From: CAYNND01 sp964398775
GTDB lineage: Bacteria; Patescibacteriota; Minisyncoccia; Phycocordibacterales; UBA2100
NCBI GenBank assembly: GCA_964398775.1
Contig: CAYNND010000014.1
Coordinates: 1-13,430, forward strand
Direction of reading: 5' to 3'
Length of the DNA: 13,430 nt
Below are positions 1-6,890 of the stretch, piece after piece. The position numbers were made by a program, and so were the translations under genes. Each line of letters starts with the position of its first letter. Position 1 is the stretch's first letter. Below the pieces are notes generated by a model. That model made no database searches. It saw only the letters and a list, made by a program, of their open reading frames with translations, and was not told where the DNA came from.

Positions 1-213
1 ATTTTAGCTCTGGAAAAGACCCGGTATACCAAAGCATGCACTACCCGCCCGCACGACTCCCCTTCTGTCTTGCACTAGTTGCATATCTGCAACATACGGC
101 AAAATAGTTTCATACTATCTTCATATAGATACCGTACACTATATGATAGATTCTATATGCTTCATACTTTGTTGCCCAGAAGAATCACTATGTAATTATC
201 TTAAATAAAATAT
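1..213. other. Gene-free left end
   Basis: I see no convincing coding region in these 213 bases. The first 100 bases match nothing I recognise. The right half is AT-rich and contains the promoter-like element described at 108-140, so this stretch is probably the upstream region of the DUF4342-like gene. Confidence 0.6.
108..140 (+). promoter_or_regulatory. Putative regulator-bound promoter upstream of the DUF4342-like gene
   Basis: TTTCAT (108-113) and CTTCAT (119-124) form a direct repeat with an 11-bp period, followed after 10 bp by a -10-like TACACT (135-140). The same arrangement occurs at 1174-1206 and 2305-2338. This copy is the weakest: its first hexamer has one mismatch and the start codon lies about 73 bp further on. 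It resembles binding sites of OmpR/PhoB-type regulators, which contact 11-bp direct repeats in place of a -35 box. The regulator assignment is inference. Confidence 0.45.
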
Positions 214-498
214 ATGAAAACAGAAGAATTCAAAATCGATGGTAAAGAACTTCATGGAAAAGTGAAGTCACTATTACAAGAAGGTACTGCCCGAAGAATA
301 TCAATCAAAAATGAGTCAGGAGAAACTCTTCTAGAGATACCGCTTTTACTTGGCGCTGCTGGTGCGATTATCGCTCCTGTACTTGCTGCCGTTGCAGCAA
401 TTGCTGCACTTGTGACAAAATGCACTATTGTGGTTGAGCGAAAAGACCGCACTGACACAACCGACACTGAACCAACTACCCCAAAGCAAATATTGTAA
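214..498 (+). CDS. DUF4342-like small membrane-associated protein
   Basis: The 94-residue protein has a charged N-terminal half (about 1-42) with a predicted amphipathic helix and a short beta segment (RRISIKN, ETLLEIPL). A strongly hydrophobic Ala/Ile/Leu segment follows (about 43-68), then KCTIVVERKD and a polar Thr/Asp/Pro-rich tail. This order (EEFK...G.EL..KVK.L..EG..RRI.IKNE.G.TLLEIPL, hydrophobic segment, KCTIVVER) matches my recollection of the DUF4342 family, whose function is unknown. There is no Shine-Dalgarno sequence before the ATG. It is convergent with the VTT-like gene, with 28 bp between the stops. The upstream 11-bp repeat suggests it belongs to the same regulon as the kinase and response regulator downstream. 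Family call fairly sure; role unknown. Confidence 0.8.
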   Translation: MKTEEFKIDGKELHGKVKSLLQEGTARRISIKNESGETLLEIPLLLGAAGAIIAPVLAAVAAIAALVTKCTIVVERKDRTDTTDTEPTTPKQIL

Positions 499-526
499 CT
501 ATTGCTCGAGAAAAGCGACAGTCATG

Positions 527-1129
527 TTACGTTCCGATATACGCCCATAGTAGCGCAGAAGATATGTCCCCAAGAAAAACATATGGAGCTATACTACGTC
601 CATGAATACCACTACATGCGAGCGCAGCAAGCATTACATCATTGGGTATCGGAGATAGTGCACAATATATGTATATCGACATACCAAGTGCCCAACTTGG
701 AACAGCATGAACAACGAGTCGGATTTTTTGTATGAGCCAGCTCTTGGAAGTATCTAAATGTTTCACGCCGACAGTCAGTACATAGAAAAATAGGCCGTCG
801 CTGAGCGCGAGGCCAACCCCACCCGCAAGCCCGAGCAATAATGTATTTGCTCCATGTGTAGAAAGCGTTACGATAGCAACATAGAACGCACTCCCCGTAA
901 CCGAAGAGAAACCGCACACAAGTGCTATTAAGAAAATGACTACATACGCATACTCGATTCCAATGTAGTCAATAAATGTCTCTGGTGAAAAAAAATAGAA
1001 AACTGCAAGCCACACTGTTACGATAAACAGCATTACATAGAAGTTCCGGAAGAATCCTGTCTGAGCAAGGCTCTGGGGATGTGTCATCCTGTACACTAGC
1101 ACATGCACATGAGTCAGCGGTGAAGTCAT
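527..1129 (-). CDS. VTT/DedA-like small integral membrane protein
   Basis: A 200-residue, highly hydrophobic protein. Membrane segments are visible at about 32-48 (MLFIVTVWLAVFYFF), 60-80, 85-120 (with a Gly-rich GLAGGVGLALSDG stretch), 145-160 and 180-199. The segment ALSPIPNDVMLAALACSGIH resembles the conserved Pro-containing re-entrant region of VTT-domain (SNARE-associated/DedA) proteins, a family linked to lipid or undecaprenyl-phosphate flipping and membrane homeostasis. Substrate cannot be read from the sequence. The start is uncertain: ATG at 1129 gives a 14-residue polar extension, while ATG at 1087 (MTHPQS) is also good. It is divergent from the kinase gene at 1215, so the 85-bp gap holding the repeat element lies upstream of both genes. 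Confidence 0.65.
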   Translation of the reverse strand: MTSPLTHVHVLVYRMTHPQSLAQTGFFRNFYVMLFIVTVWLAVFYFFSPETFIDYIGIEYAYVVIFLIALVCGFSSVTGSAFYVAIVTLSTHGANTLLLGLAGGVGLALSDGLFFYVLTVGVKHLDTSKSWLIQKIRLVVHAVPSWALGMSIYIYCALSPIPNDVMLAALACSGIHGRSIAPYVFLGDISSALLWAYIGT

Positions 1130-1173
1130 TAGGGGATATTATGTATTCATGTCCTAATGATGATCTTGATGCT

Positions 1174-1206
1174 CTTCATCTTTCCTTCATGAAGAATAGG
1201 TATACT
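1174..1206 (+). promoter_or_regulatory. Putative response-regulator box and promoter of the histidine kinase gene
   Basis: CTTCAT (1174-1179) and CTTCAT (1185-1190) are exact copies at an 11-bp period. After 10 bp comes TATACT (1201-1206), a good -10 hexamer; no convincing -35 is seen, as expected for an activator-dependent promoter. The ATG at 1215 begins 8 bases after the -10, so the transcript should be leaderless or nearly so. The second hexamer also forms the palindrome CTTCATGAAG (1185-1194). Confidence 0.6.
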
Positions 1207-1214
1207 GTGAAGAT

Positions 1215-2259
1215 ATGGTGATGAGTACAAAAAAAAATGTAGACCCTCTTGGCAACTCTAAGAAAGGACATTCATTGACTCGAGCGATTATTGATACTAT
1301 TCATGAGCCACTTATTGTGCTCGGTGAAGACATGAGTATTATCGTGGCAAGCAAGTCATTCTACAAACGGTTTGGACTGACACAATCAAACACACAAGGT
1401 AAGCTCATCCATGAAATATGTGATGGGCAATGGAACATACAGTCACTTAAAACTTTACTGAAGCAAATCATCCCCAAGCGCACAACTGTTGAAGGGTACG
1501 AAATTGAACATGTGCACGGCAGACATGGAAGAATCACGATGCTAGTAAATGCTCGCGAAATAAAGTACAAAAATGGAAGAAAAAAAATACTTCTTTCATT
1601 TTTTGATGTGACAGAACAACGCTCCTTTGAGGCTGAGCGGGAAAAATTGCTTATTCAACAAAAAATGCTTTTAAAGGAAATGCGCCATAGAATCGCAAAT
1701 AGTTTGCAACTCATTGCAAGCATTCTCTTACTCAAGGCAGAGACTGTCAGCTCAAAAAAAAACACGCGCACATCTTGAGGATGCACATGAGAGAATCATG
1801 AGTATTGCTACTGTTCAACAACAACTCGCTCCGATGAAGCACGGTGAAGAAATACTTGTTTCAGCATATCTTCGTTCTTTGTGTACCAGCTTGAGTCGCT
1901 CAATGATAGGTAATAGAAAGCCAATCACTGTACAAGTGCGTTCAACAAAAGGAACCGTCACTTCTGATACTGCTGTAAGTCTTGGACTCATCACGACAGA
2001 GCTGGTTATTAATGCACTCAAGCATGCATTCCCACACGGGCAAACTGGGAAAGTCTTTGTCGAATATAAAGCAAAAAGTCGATCATGGTCATTAACCATT
2101 AGTGACAACGGTGTAGGCGCTGGCAAAACACTTGGAACAAAGCGAGCGGGCTTGGGAACAAGTATCATTGGTGCGCTTTCAAACCAGCTTAACGCAGTGA
2201 TTAGACGTGAAAGTTCTGCAAAGGGTACATCTGTCAGCATCATTCATCATCATGCGTAA
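1215..2259 (+). CDS. PAS-HisKA_2-HATPase sensor histidine kinase, frameshifted at an A9 run
   Basis: Two overlapping reading frames together encode one kinase. Frame one (1215-1778) carries a PAS domain at about residues 20-137 (IIDTIHEPLIVLGEDM ... SFFDVTEQR) and a HisKA_2-type H-box with EMRHRIANSLQLIAS, phospho-acceptor His158. It then runs into the A9 tract at 1754-1762 and stops. The next frame continues without loss: the rest of the dimerisation helices (TRAHLEDAHERIMSIATVQQQL) and a HATPase domain with N-box ELVINALKHAFP, G1 box DNGVG and G2 box GLGTSI. Removing one A gives an intact 347-residue cytoplasmic protein with no membrane segment. The PAS wording (EPL.VL, SFY..F, DGQW.I, NAR) resembles proteobacterial kinases of this class. 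The partner is probably the response regulator at 2347. Real mutation, sequencing error and transcriptional slippage are all possible. Confidence 0.85.
1754..1762 (+). repeat. A9 homopolymer at the kinase frameshift
   Basis: Nine consecutive A residues lie exactly where the kinase reading frame shifts. A8 would keep the H-box helix and the ATPase domain in one frame (...SSKKTRAHLE...). A9 ends the product ten residues later. Runs of this length are known sites of RNA-polymerase slippage and also of sequencing error. Confidence 0.85.
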
Positions 2260-2304
2260 CCAAAAATCTATACCTGAAATACAAGAAAGCAATATGAAAT
2301 GCAA

Positions 2305-2338
2305 CTTCATGAATGCTTCATGCACACTATTCTATAGT
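2305..2338 (+). promoter_or_regulatory. Putative autoregulatory box and promoter of the response regulator gene
   Basis: CTTCAT (2305-2310) and CTTCAT (2316-2321) again form an exact 11-bp-period direct repeat, followed by TATAGT (2333-2338) as a -10. The ATG at 2347 begins 8 bases after the -10, the same geometry as at the kinase promoter, predicting a leaderless message. It lies in the 87-bp gap between the kinase and the regulator, so the two genes appear to be separately transcribed but co-regulated. Confidence 0.6.
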
Positions 2339-2346
2339 ATGCGCAT

Positions 2347-3021
2347 ATGAGAGTCATTATAGTAGAAGATGAGAAAGTGTTTGGGAATAACCTCAAACAA
2401 CTACTCGAGCACAGAGGACTCGCAGTCGACCTCCTCTCTGATTCAGAAAAAGCGTTTAGCAGAATGTTGCTGTACCGAATGGACTACGATTTAGCAATTG
2501 TTGACCTGGGCATGCCTCGCATGAGTGGGGCTGAATTAACACAGAAAATCCGCGCCAAAGATGTAAGCATGCCAATTATTATTTTAACCGGCAATGATGA
2601 TACAGAGAATAAAGTGACATTACTCAATAGTGGAGCAGATGATTATATAGTAAAACCATTTGCAATTAACGAACTCATGGCTCGGATTAATTCTCTCTTA
2701 AGACGCCCAGCAATACAGAAACCAATTATTTTTTCTGCTGGTAATTTACACATTGATACATCGACGCACAAAGTGACAGTTGCAGGTAAAGAAATAGCCT
2801 TGACACTTAAGGAGTACGCACTGCTTGAGTGTTTCGTTCGAAGAGCGGGTGAAGTACTGACTCGAGAAGAACTTGCGAGCAAAGTGTGGGACTTTAGTAC
2901 TGTCACACTGAGCAATGTGCTTGATGTGCACATGAAAAATCTGCGAAAGAAACTGCAAGAGACGCACGAACATGCACACTTTGAAACACTTCGAGGTGTT
3001 GGGTATCGACTCGTGATTTAG
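2347..3021 (+). CDS. OmpR/PhoB-family response regulator
   Basis: A full-length 224-residue two-domain regulator. The receiver domain (1-120) has the acidic pocket E7/D8, phospho-acceptor Asp53 in IVDLGMPRMSG, Thr81 in IIILTG, and Lys103 in DDYIVKPF. The C-terminal winged-helix DNA-binding domain (about 126-224) has LTLKEYALLECFVRRAGEVLTREEL, a recognition-helix region around NVLDVHMKNLRKKL, and the terminal wing RGVGYRLV, all typical of the OmpR/PhoB class. Such proteins bind 10-11-bp direct repeats as dimers when phosphorylated. The two exact CTTCAT repeats just upstream are the obvious candidate operator, implying autoregulation. It sits between the frameshifted kinase and the degenerate hybrid kinase, so either could be its phosphate donor. 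All key receiver residues are present. Confidence 0.95.
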   Translation: MRVIIVEDEKVFGNNLKQLLEHRGLAVDLLSDSEKAFSRMLLYRMDYDLAIVDLGMPRMSGAELTQKIRAKDVSMPIIILTGNDDTENKVTLLNSGADDYIVKPFAINELMARINSLLRRPAIQKPIIFSAGNLHIDTSTHKVTVAGKEIALTLKEYALLECFVRRAGEVLTREELASKVWDFSTVTLSNVLDVHMKNLRKKLQETHEHAHFETLRGVGYRLVI

Positions 3022-3069
3022 CAGACAGGCAATGATACTGATTATACATACAACTTTTGACGACTCCAC

Positions 3070-4149
3070 ATGAAAACTGATGATGGTATTTCTGCCTCTG
3101 AAAATGAGTTTCTCTCTACCCTAGCCCATGAATTGCGAAATCCTCTTGCAAATATTCTCAGCACTGTTGAACTGGCTCATCTAGAAAACATACCTGAGAA
3201 CGAAGCAACTGAGCGACATATAAATACAGTTACGTATGAGGTAAGACATATTATGCGAGTGCTCGACAGACTACTTGATGCATCTCGTGTTTCGCGGAAA
3301 ATGGTAGATGCTCTTATTCTAGAACCACATTCAATACATTCAGTCATTCTACGTTCTATTTCAGCAATGGAAACTTACATGCGATTTAGTGACTTTAAAA
3401 TTGAGTACAATCGTCAGGGAGAGGAGATTTATATTAAAGCAGATATATTTCAGATGACTGAATGCGTGATCAGTTTTCTAAAGCATATCATGAAGCAATC
3501 ACCCCAAGGCAGTACATGTGAAATTTCTGCATGGACGGAGGCACCGTATGGTGTAATACGGCTGCACCAAAAAATGCCTTCCCTTCCACCGCAGAGCAAA
3601 CAGGTGTCAAACATGAAAAATACTGAATCTGACTCTTTGCGTTTTGCGCTGCACTGCGTAAAAAAACATGGGGGATTGGTAGCCGAAAATGCTAAGCAAA
3701 CTGCATTTACTCTTCGCGTCCCACTTTCAGGTGGGGTCCAAGGAACGCTTGAACTTAAAGAGGCCCACGCAAAAGGGGCGCAGAGTAAAATACTTGTTGT
3801 TGATGACAATATTATTGCCGCAGGAACGCTCACCCAGTTACTAGCAATTCGAGGCTATGAGACTGCAGTCGCACATTCAGGTGCGCAAGGGTATGAACTT
3901 GCGCTTGCATTTGAACCCGATGTGGCAATTCTGGATATACGGATGCCTGATTTTGATGGGTATGAGCTTGTTTCACTTTTAAGAACAGAGCTCCCTCAAT
4001 GCACTTTCATAGCACTGACTGGGTATGGCCAATTGCGTGACAAGAAGAAAGCATACGCAGCTGGGTTTCATCACCACATTACTAAACCTGCAAGCATTAG
4101 CGCCATAGAAGAGGTTTTGCATACAATTCAGTCAGATGTGAACAAATAA
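3070..4149 (+). CDS. Hybrid histidine kinase/receiver with a degenerate ATP-binding domain
   Basis: The 359-residue protein lacks any N-terminal sensor or membrane segment. It starts almost directly with a HisKA domain: FLSTLAHELRNPLANI, His20 as phospho-acceptor. The region that should be the HATPase (about 85-219) keeps the family's flanks (a QMTECVISFLKHI helix, KKHGGLVAEN, FTLRVPL) but has no N-box Asn, no DxGxG G1 box, and SDSLRFALH where GxGxGLAL is expected. A complete receiver domain follows (239-355): Asp245/246, phospho-acceptor Asp289 in AILDIRMPDFDG, Thr317 in ALTGYGQ, and Lys339 in HHITKP. The HisKA and receiver wording closely resembles common proteobacterial hybrid kinases. It starts 48 bp after the response regulator, probably in the same transcript. 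I infer a non-catalytic scaffold, phosphatase or phosphotransfer protein. Confidence 0.88.
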   Translation: MKTDDGISASENEFLSTLAHELRNPLANILSTVELAHLENIPENEATERHINTVTYEVRHIMRVLDRLLDASRVSRKMVDALILEPHSIHSVILRSISAMETYMRFSDFKIEYNRQGEEIYIKADIFQMTECVISFLKHIMKQSPQGSTCEISAWTEAPYGVIRLHQKMPSLPPQSKQVSNMKNTESDSLRFALHCVKKHGGLVAENAKQTAFTLRVPLSGGVQGTLELKEAHAKGAQSKILVVDDNIIAAGTLTQLLAIRGYETAVAHSGAQGYELALAFEPDVAILDIRMPDFDGYELVSLLRTELPQCTFIALTGYGQLRDKKKAYAAGFHHHITKPASISAIEEVLHTIQSDVNK

Positions 4150-4237
4150 TATTTTTTGCTCAGACTAGATTAAACCTGTACATGTAGTATATAAGGTGGC
4201 TGCACTGTGCTAGTATGCATTTGTGCATGAAACCTCA

Positions 4238-4690
4238 ATGAAGCATTTTACCCTGAACTTGTACCAGGGCTGTATTGCGTTTTGCATAGGCGCTGCTTTG
4301 GTATGTGCAATAGTGGTCACCACAGCAAGCACTTCAGTGTTCGACTCGTTGTTTGAAGCGCAACGTTTTGCCCCATTCATGGAAGAGCTATGCAAGTTTA
4401 TAGCTGTGTGTACACTGGTTTTCTATATCCAGTACGCTCCAATTTCAATATTTTTTTTAAGTAGTGGCTTTGCTTTTTTTGAATCTGCGCGACACGTGCA
4501 AATATACGGTGTCTACGGTGTATGGGCGATTTGTGCACACATCGTTTTTGGTGTAGCGATGATGTTTTTCATAACCTGCGCAGCACAAGCACGTACTAAA
4601 CTGTCTCGCTACTCTCTTAGCATGCTCGCTATTGCTGTGCCTGTATGCTTGCACTTTATCTACAATCTATACATAGTTCCAATGCTATGA
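4238..4690 (+). CDS. PrsW-like intramembrane protease family protein
   Basis: A 150-residue polytopic membrane protein with four to five hydrophobic segments. The putative active-site motifs of PrsW-type proteases appear in order: Glu49-Glu50 and Lys53 (FMEELCKF), Glu82 in GFAFFES, His101 (AHIVFG) and His139 with Asn143 (HFIYNLY). PrsW family members cleave membrane substrates, for example anti-sigma factors in Bacillus. This copy is shorter than most, and the match is to motifs only. ATG at 4238 was chosen because it directly precedes the first hydrophobic segment; an in-frame GTG at 4223 would add five residues. TAGTAT (4211-4216) is a possible -10. It follows the signalling genes on the same strand after 88 bp and may be part of the same membrane-stress response, which is inference. 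Confidence 0.6.
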   Translation: MKHFTLNLYQGCIAFCIGAALVCAIVVTTASTSVFDSLFEAQRFAPFMEELCKFIAVCTLVFYIQYAPISIFFLSSGFAFFESARHVQIYGVYGVWAICAHIVFGVAMMFFITCAAQARTKLSRYSLSMLAIAVPVCLHFIYNLYIVPML

Positions 4691-4701
4691 ACTTTGTACA
4701 A

Positions 4702-4727
4702 ATAAACTCCGCTAAAGCGGAGTTTAT
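4702..4727. terminator. Hairpin between convergent genes
   Basis: A perfect 12-bp stem (4702-4713 with 4716-4727, core ACTCCGCT/AGCGGAGT) with a 2-base loop lies 11 bp past the stop of the PrsW-like gene and 24 bp before the end of the convergent Gly-rich gene. There is no clear T-run on either side, but position and symmetry suit a bidirectional terminator. Confidence 0.65.
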
Positions 4728-4751
4728 GTATGTGCATATTAAGGTGTTGTA

Positions 4752-5426
4752 CTACCGCTGAACTCTTTCATATTCTTGTGGTTGCACAAACCAATCATAG
4801 AGATATCCGCCGGCAATAACAACTAGGAGCAGCGCAAACAGTGCAAGCAACCACGTCATCACATCACCATCTCCGAGTGAAGTCATGACTGCAGCAAACT
4901 GACCTGGATTATCAACTGTCGTAGTAGTAACAACTACATTCGGTGTAGATGTATCAACAACAGTGTCGGTTTGCGCAACTACCCCATCGCCGATAATCTC
5001 ATCACCAAATGAAAATTTTTCACTTGTGTAGTCAGTATAGCCAGAACTCGATTCACCACTTGTTGATTGCGCAGGTGATGCTGTGGCAAACGTGTATGAG
5101 GTTTGAGATGGATTCGTTACCACATCAGATGTAACGCCACCAAACCCCGAACCTCCACCAACCGCAAAGTTGTAAGAACTTCCATTTGGAACCGGAGGTC
5201 CATTTCCTATTGCAATGCCACCACCACCTCCACCACCACCCCCACTCGTTTGAGTGGGTTGTGTAACAGTTCCTGCAAGTGTACCTGATGTACCATTGCT
5301 TGAATTTGTTGGCTGGGTGCCTGATGTTAGTGTACCTGTAATTTCAGAAGCTGAAGTGACAGCAGTTGCCACAAGAAGTATTACGCAAAGCGCAAGTGCT
5401 TTTGGGAAACTTTGTACAGTGTTCAT
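4752..5426 (-). CDS. Gly/Thr/Ser-rich surface protein with C-terminal membrane anchor
   Basis: A 224-residue protein not assignable to a named family. Residues 1-27 form a signal peptide (ALALCVILLVATAVTSAS). Residues 28-190 are low-complexity, rich in Thr, Ser, Gly and Pro, with a run of nine glycines at 62-70 encoded by an imperfect triplet repeat at about 5218-5246. A transmembrane helix at 191-211 (TWLLALFALLLVVIAGGYLY) is followed by a short mixed-charge cytoplasmic tail (QPQEYERVQR). The layout predicts an extracellular, flexible domain held in the membrane from its C-terminus. No LPXTG sorting motif is seen. It starts 29 bp after the end of the secreted repeat protein and is probably co-transcribed with it. 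Function unknown; perhaps attachment or cell-surface structure. Confidence 0.8.
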   Translation of the reverse strand: MNTVQSFPKALALCVILLVATAVTSASEITGTLTSGTQPTNSSNGTSGTLAGTVTQPTQTSGGGGGGGGGIAIGNGPPVPNGSSYNFAVGGGSGFGGVTSDVVTNPSQTSYTFATASPAQSTSGESSSGYTDYTSEKFSFGDEIIGDGVVAQTDTVVDTSTPNVVVTTTTVDNPGQFAAVMTSLGDGDVMTWLLALFALLLVVIAGGYLYDWFVQPQEYERVQR

Positions 5427-5455
5427 AATTGTAATGTTACTTTTTTAATTTTATT

Positions 5456-6853
5456 TTACTGGGTCCGAACGCCGTACGACGTAGTGTACGATCCGTCTGG
5501 CGAACCTATTGAAACTGCCGTCTCAACAAGTACCATAACCTGAAGTCCGGGCGCTAATGAGAGATCACTTGTTATGTTAAGATCAGGGCTTGGATATATG
5601 TTTGCTGCTGTAATCATGATGGGAGCATTTCCATTATCTGCCTGTGGTGATGAGAATCTCATCTTGTTTGCAACAGGTATTACACCACCGCCACCAGTTT
5701 TAAGCCAGTCAGTAAACTTGAGAGCAAGATTCGTTTCATCAGTTGGAACTGTAATGTAAAACGTATGCTTCCATCCGTTTTCAAATGTACCATCTGCTGT
5801 TGCAGAAGTATCAGTTGCCTCAATTGATGTCACTGCAAGTGTGCCATTTCCACCATTTACCTCGCCACCGATTTGCCCTCCTGTAACAGCACAGTCATGA
5901 TTCCATACAATGACGTATTTATCAGATGTAATGCCTGTAAAGCTTGGTGGTGTGAGTGATGGTGTCGCTGCAGCTGCCTCTGCATATGTGTTCCCGGTTG
6001 TGTATCCTGTCAAAACAAAGTGTGGACTCATCGGTGTCTCAGCAGAACATGTAGCTCCAACTACTGTGCCATCTGTTACTTCACTTGTGCTATAGTCTGA
6101 CCCAGATGACATTGCGACAGTTTCTGCCTCATATGCATTCGGAGTGTTTGATTCATTGAGTGTGTACTGGCCTGTACCGGACCCTATGTTTGCAGTTACC
6201 CATGTCGCATTCATGGTGAAGTCTGAGCTATCTGCATTGACCGCTGTTGCCATTACTCCGTCAATGTGTTTATCGATTGTTACAGTAACAGTTTCTGGCG
6301 GTGGTGGAGGAAGTGGGATAGAACAATCACGGTTCCAGACAATGACGTTTTGGTTTGTTGTCAGGTTTGGGAACGTAGGAACAGTAAGTGATGGTGTCGC
6401 TGCAGCTGCCTCTGCATAGGTGGTACCTGTTGTGTACCCTACAAGCGCATAATGCGGTGAAAGGGGTGTTTCTGTTGAACATACTGTTCCAACATTATCG
6501 TTTGTTGTTTCGTATGTTGAGTATGAATCACCCATAGTAAGACCTCCTGTTATTGCTTGGTATGGTGTTGGGTCACCATTAAACCCAGAAGGATTCAAGC
6601 CGTACGGTGATGGCCCTCCTGGCGTACCTCCAATGGTGTATGTTGCAAGCATAGGAAACTCAACAGAGTTGCTGTTTGAAACGGTTGCCGGAACACCGTC
6701 AACCATCTTGTTTATCGTAACCGTAACTGGCTCATTGACAGCAAACACTGTTGCCACTGAGGACGTGTACGCAAGTGTAAGCATTGTGAGTACCGCTGCG
6801 AATGCCATCGCAATACGCATTGTCTTTTCTGTTTTTGTAATTGTGTTATGCAT
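5456..6853 (-). CDS. Secreted surface protein with two internal repeats
   Basis: A 465-residue exported protein with a signal peptide at about 12-38 (AMAFAAVLTMLTLAYTSSVATVFA). Two homologous repeats follow, about 43-177 and 189-321. Each begins with VTVTI-K--DGV-AT, contains a Tyr-rich middle, a TGTTYAEAAAATPSL-type segment and conserved Cys (125/177 and 269/321), and ends in VIVWN-DC. A proline linker (LPPPPPP, 179-186) separates them. A third, different domain (about 336-465) has FENGWKHTFYITVP and a closing YGVRTQ; I recall similar end domains in Parcubacteria surface proteins. Paired cysteines suggest one disulphide per repeat. Net composition is Thr/Ser/Asn/Gly-rich with few Lys/Arg, typical of exported CPR proteins. 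No membrane anchor is seen, so it may bind the neighbouring anchored Gly-rich protein. An alternative start is ATG at 6820. Confidence 0.85.
   Translation of the reverse strand: MHNTITKTEKTMRIAMAFAAVLTMLTLAYTSSVATVFAVNEPVTVTINKMVDGVPATVSNSNSVEFPMLATYTIGGTPGGPSPYGLNPSGFNGDPTPYQAITGGLTMGDSYSTYETTNDNVGTVCSTETPLSPHYALVGYTTGTTYAEAAAATPSLTVPTFPNLTTNQNVIVWNRDCSIPLPPPPPETVTVTIDKHIDGVMATAVNADSSDFTMNATWVTANIGSGTGQYTLNESNTPNAYEAETVAMSSGSDYSTSEVTDGTVVGATCSAETPMSPHFVLTGYTTGNTYAEAAAATPSLTPPSFTGITSDKYVIVWNHDCAVTGGQIGGEVNGGNGTLAVTSIEATDTSATADGTFENGWKHTFYITVPTDETNLALKFTDWLKTGGGGVIPVANKMRFSSPQADNGNAPIMITAANIYPSPDLNITSDLSLAPGLQVMVLVETAVSIGSPDGSYTTSYGVRTQ
5955..5986. repeat. 32-bp direct repeat, copy 1 (inside surface protein gene)
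   Basis: Thirty-two bases identical to 6387-6418. They encode the YAEAAAATPSL segment shared by the two protein repeats. The identity of the DNA suggests a recent duplication or gene conversion between the repeats. Confidence 0.9.
6387..6418. repeat. 32-bp direct repeat, copy 2 (inside surface protein gene)
   Basis: Identical to 5955-5986, offset by 432 bases (144 codons), so recombination between the copies would remove or add one in-frame repeat unit. Confidence 0.9.
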
Positions 6854-6890
6854 ATGGTATCTACTTTATTTATTAACTAATTTCGCTGAT

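Noticed and set aside
502..735. Plus-strand frame of 77 codons
   Set aside because: It lies antisense to the VTT-like membrane protein, has no recognisable features, and the minus-strand product has clear membrane segments.
5218..5246. GGT/CCA-type triplet tract as a microsatellite or non-coding repeat
   Set aside because: It encodes a nine-glycine linker inside an otherwise normal secreted protein frame, with no sign of frame disruption.
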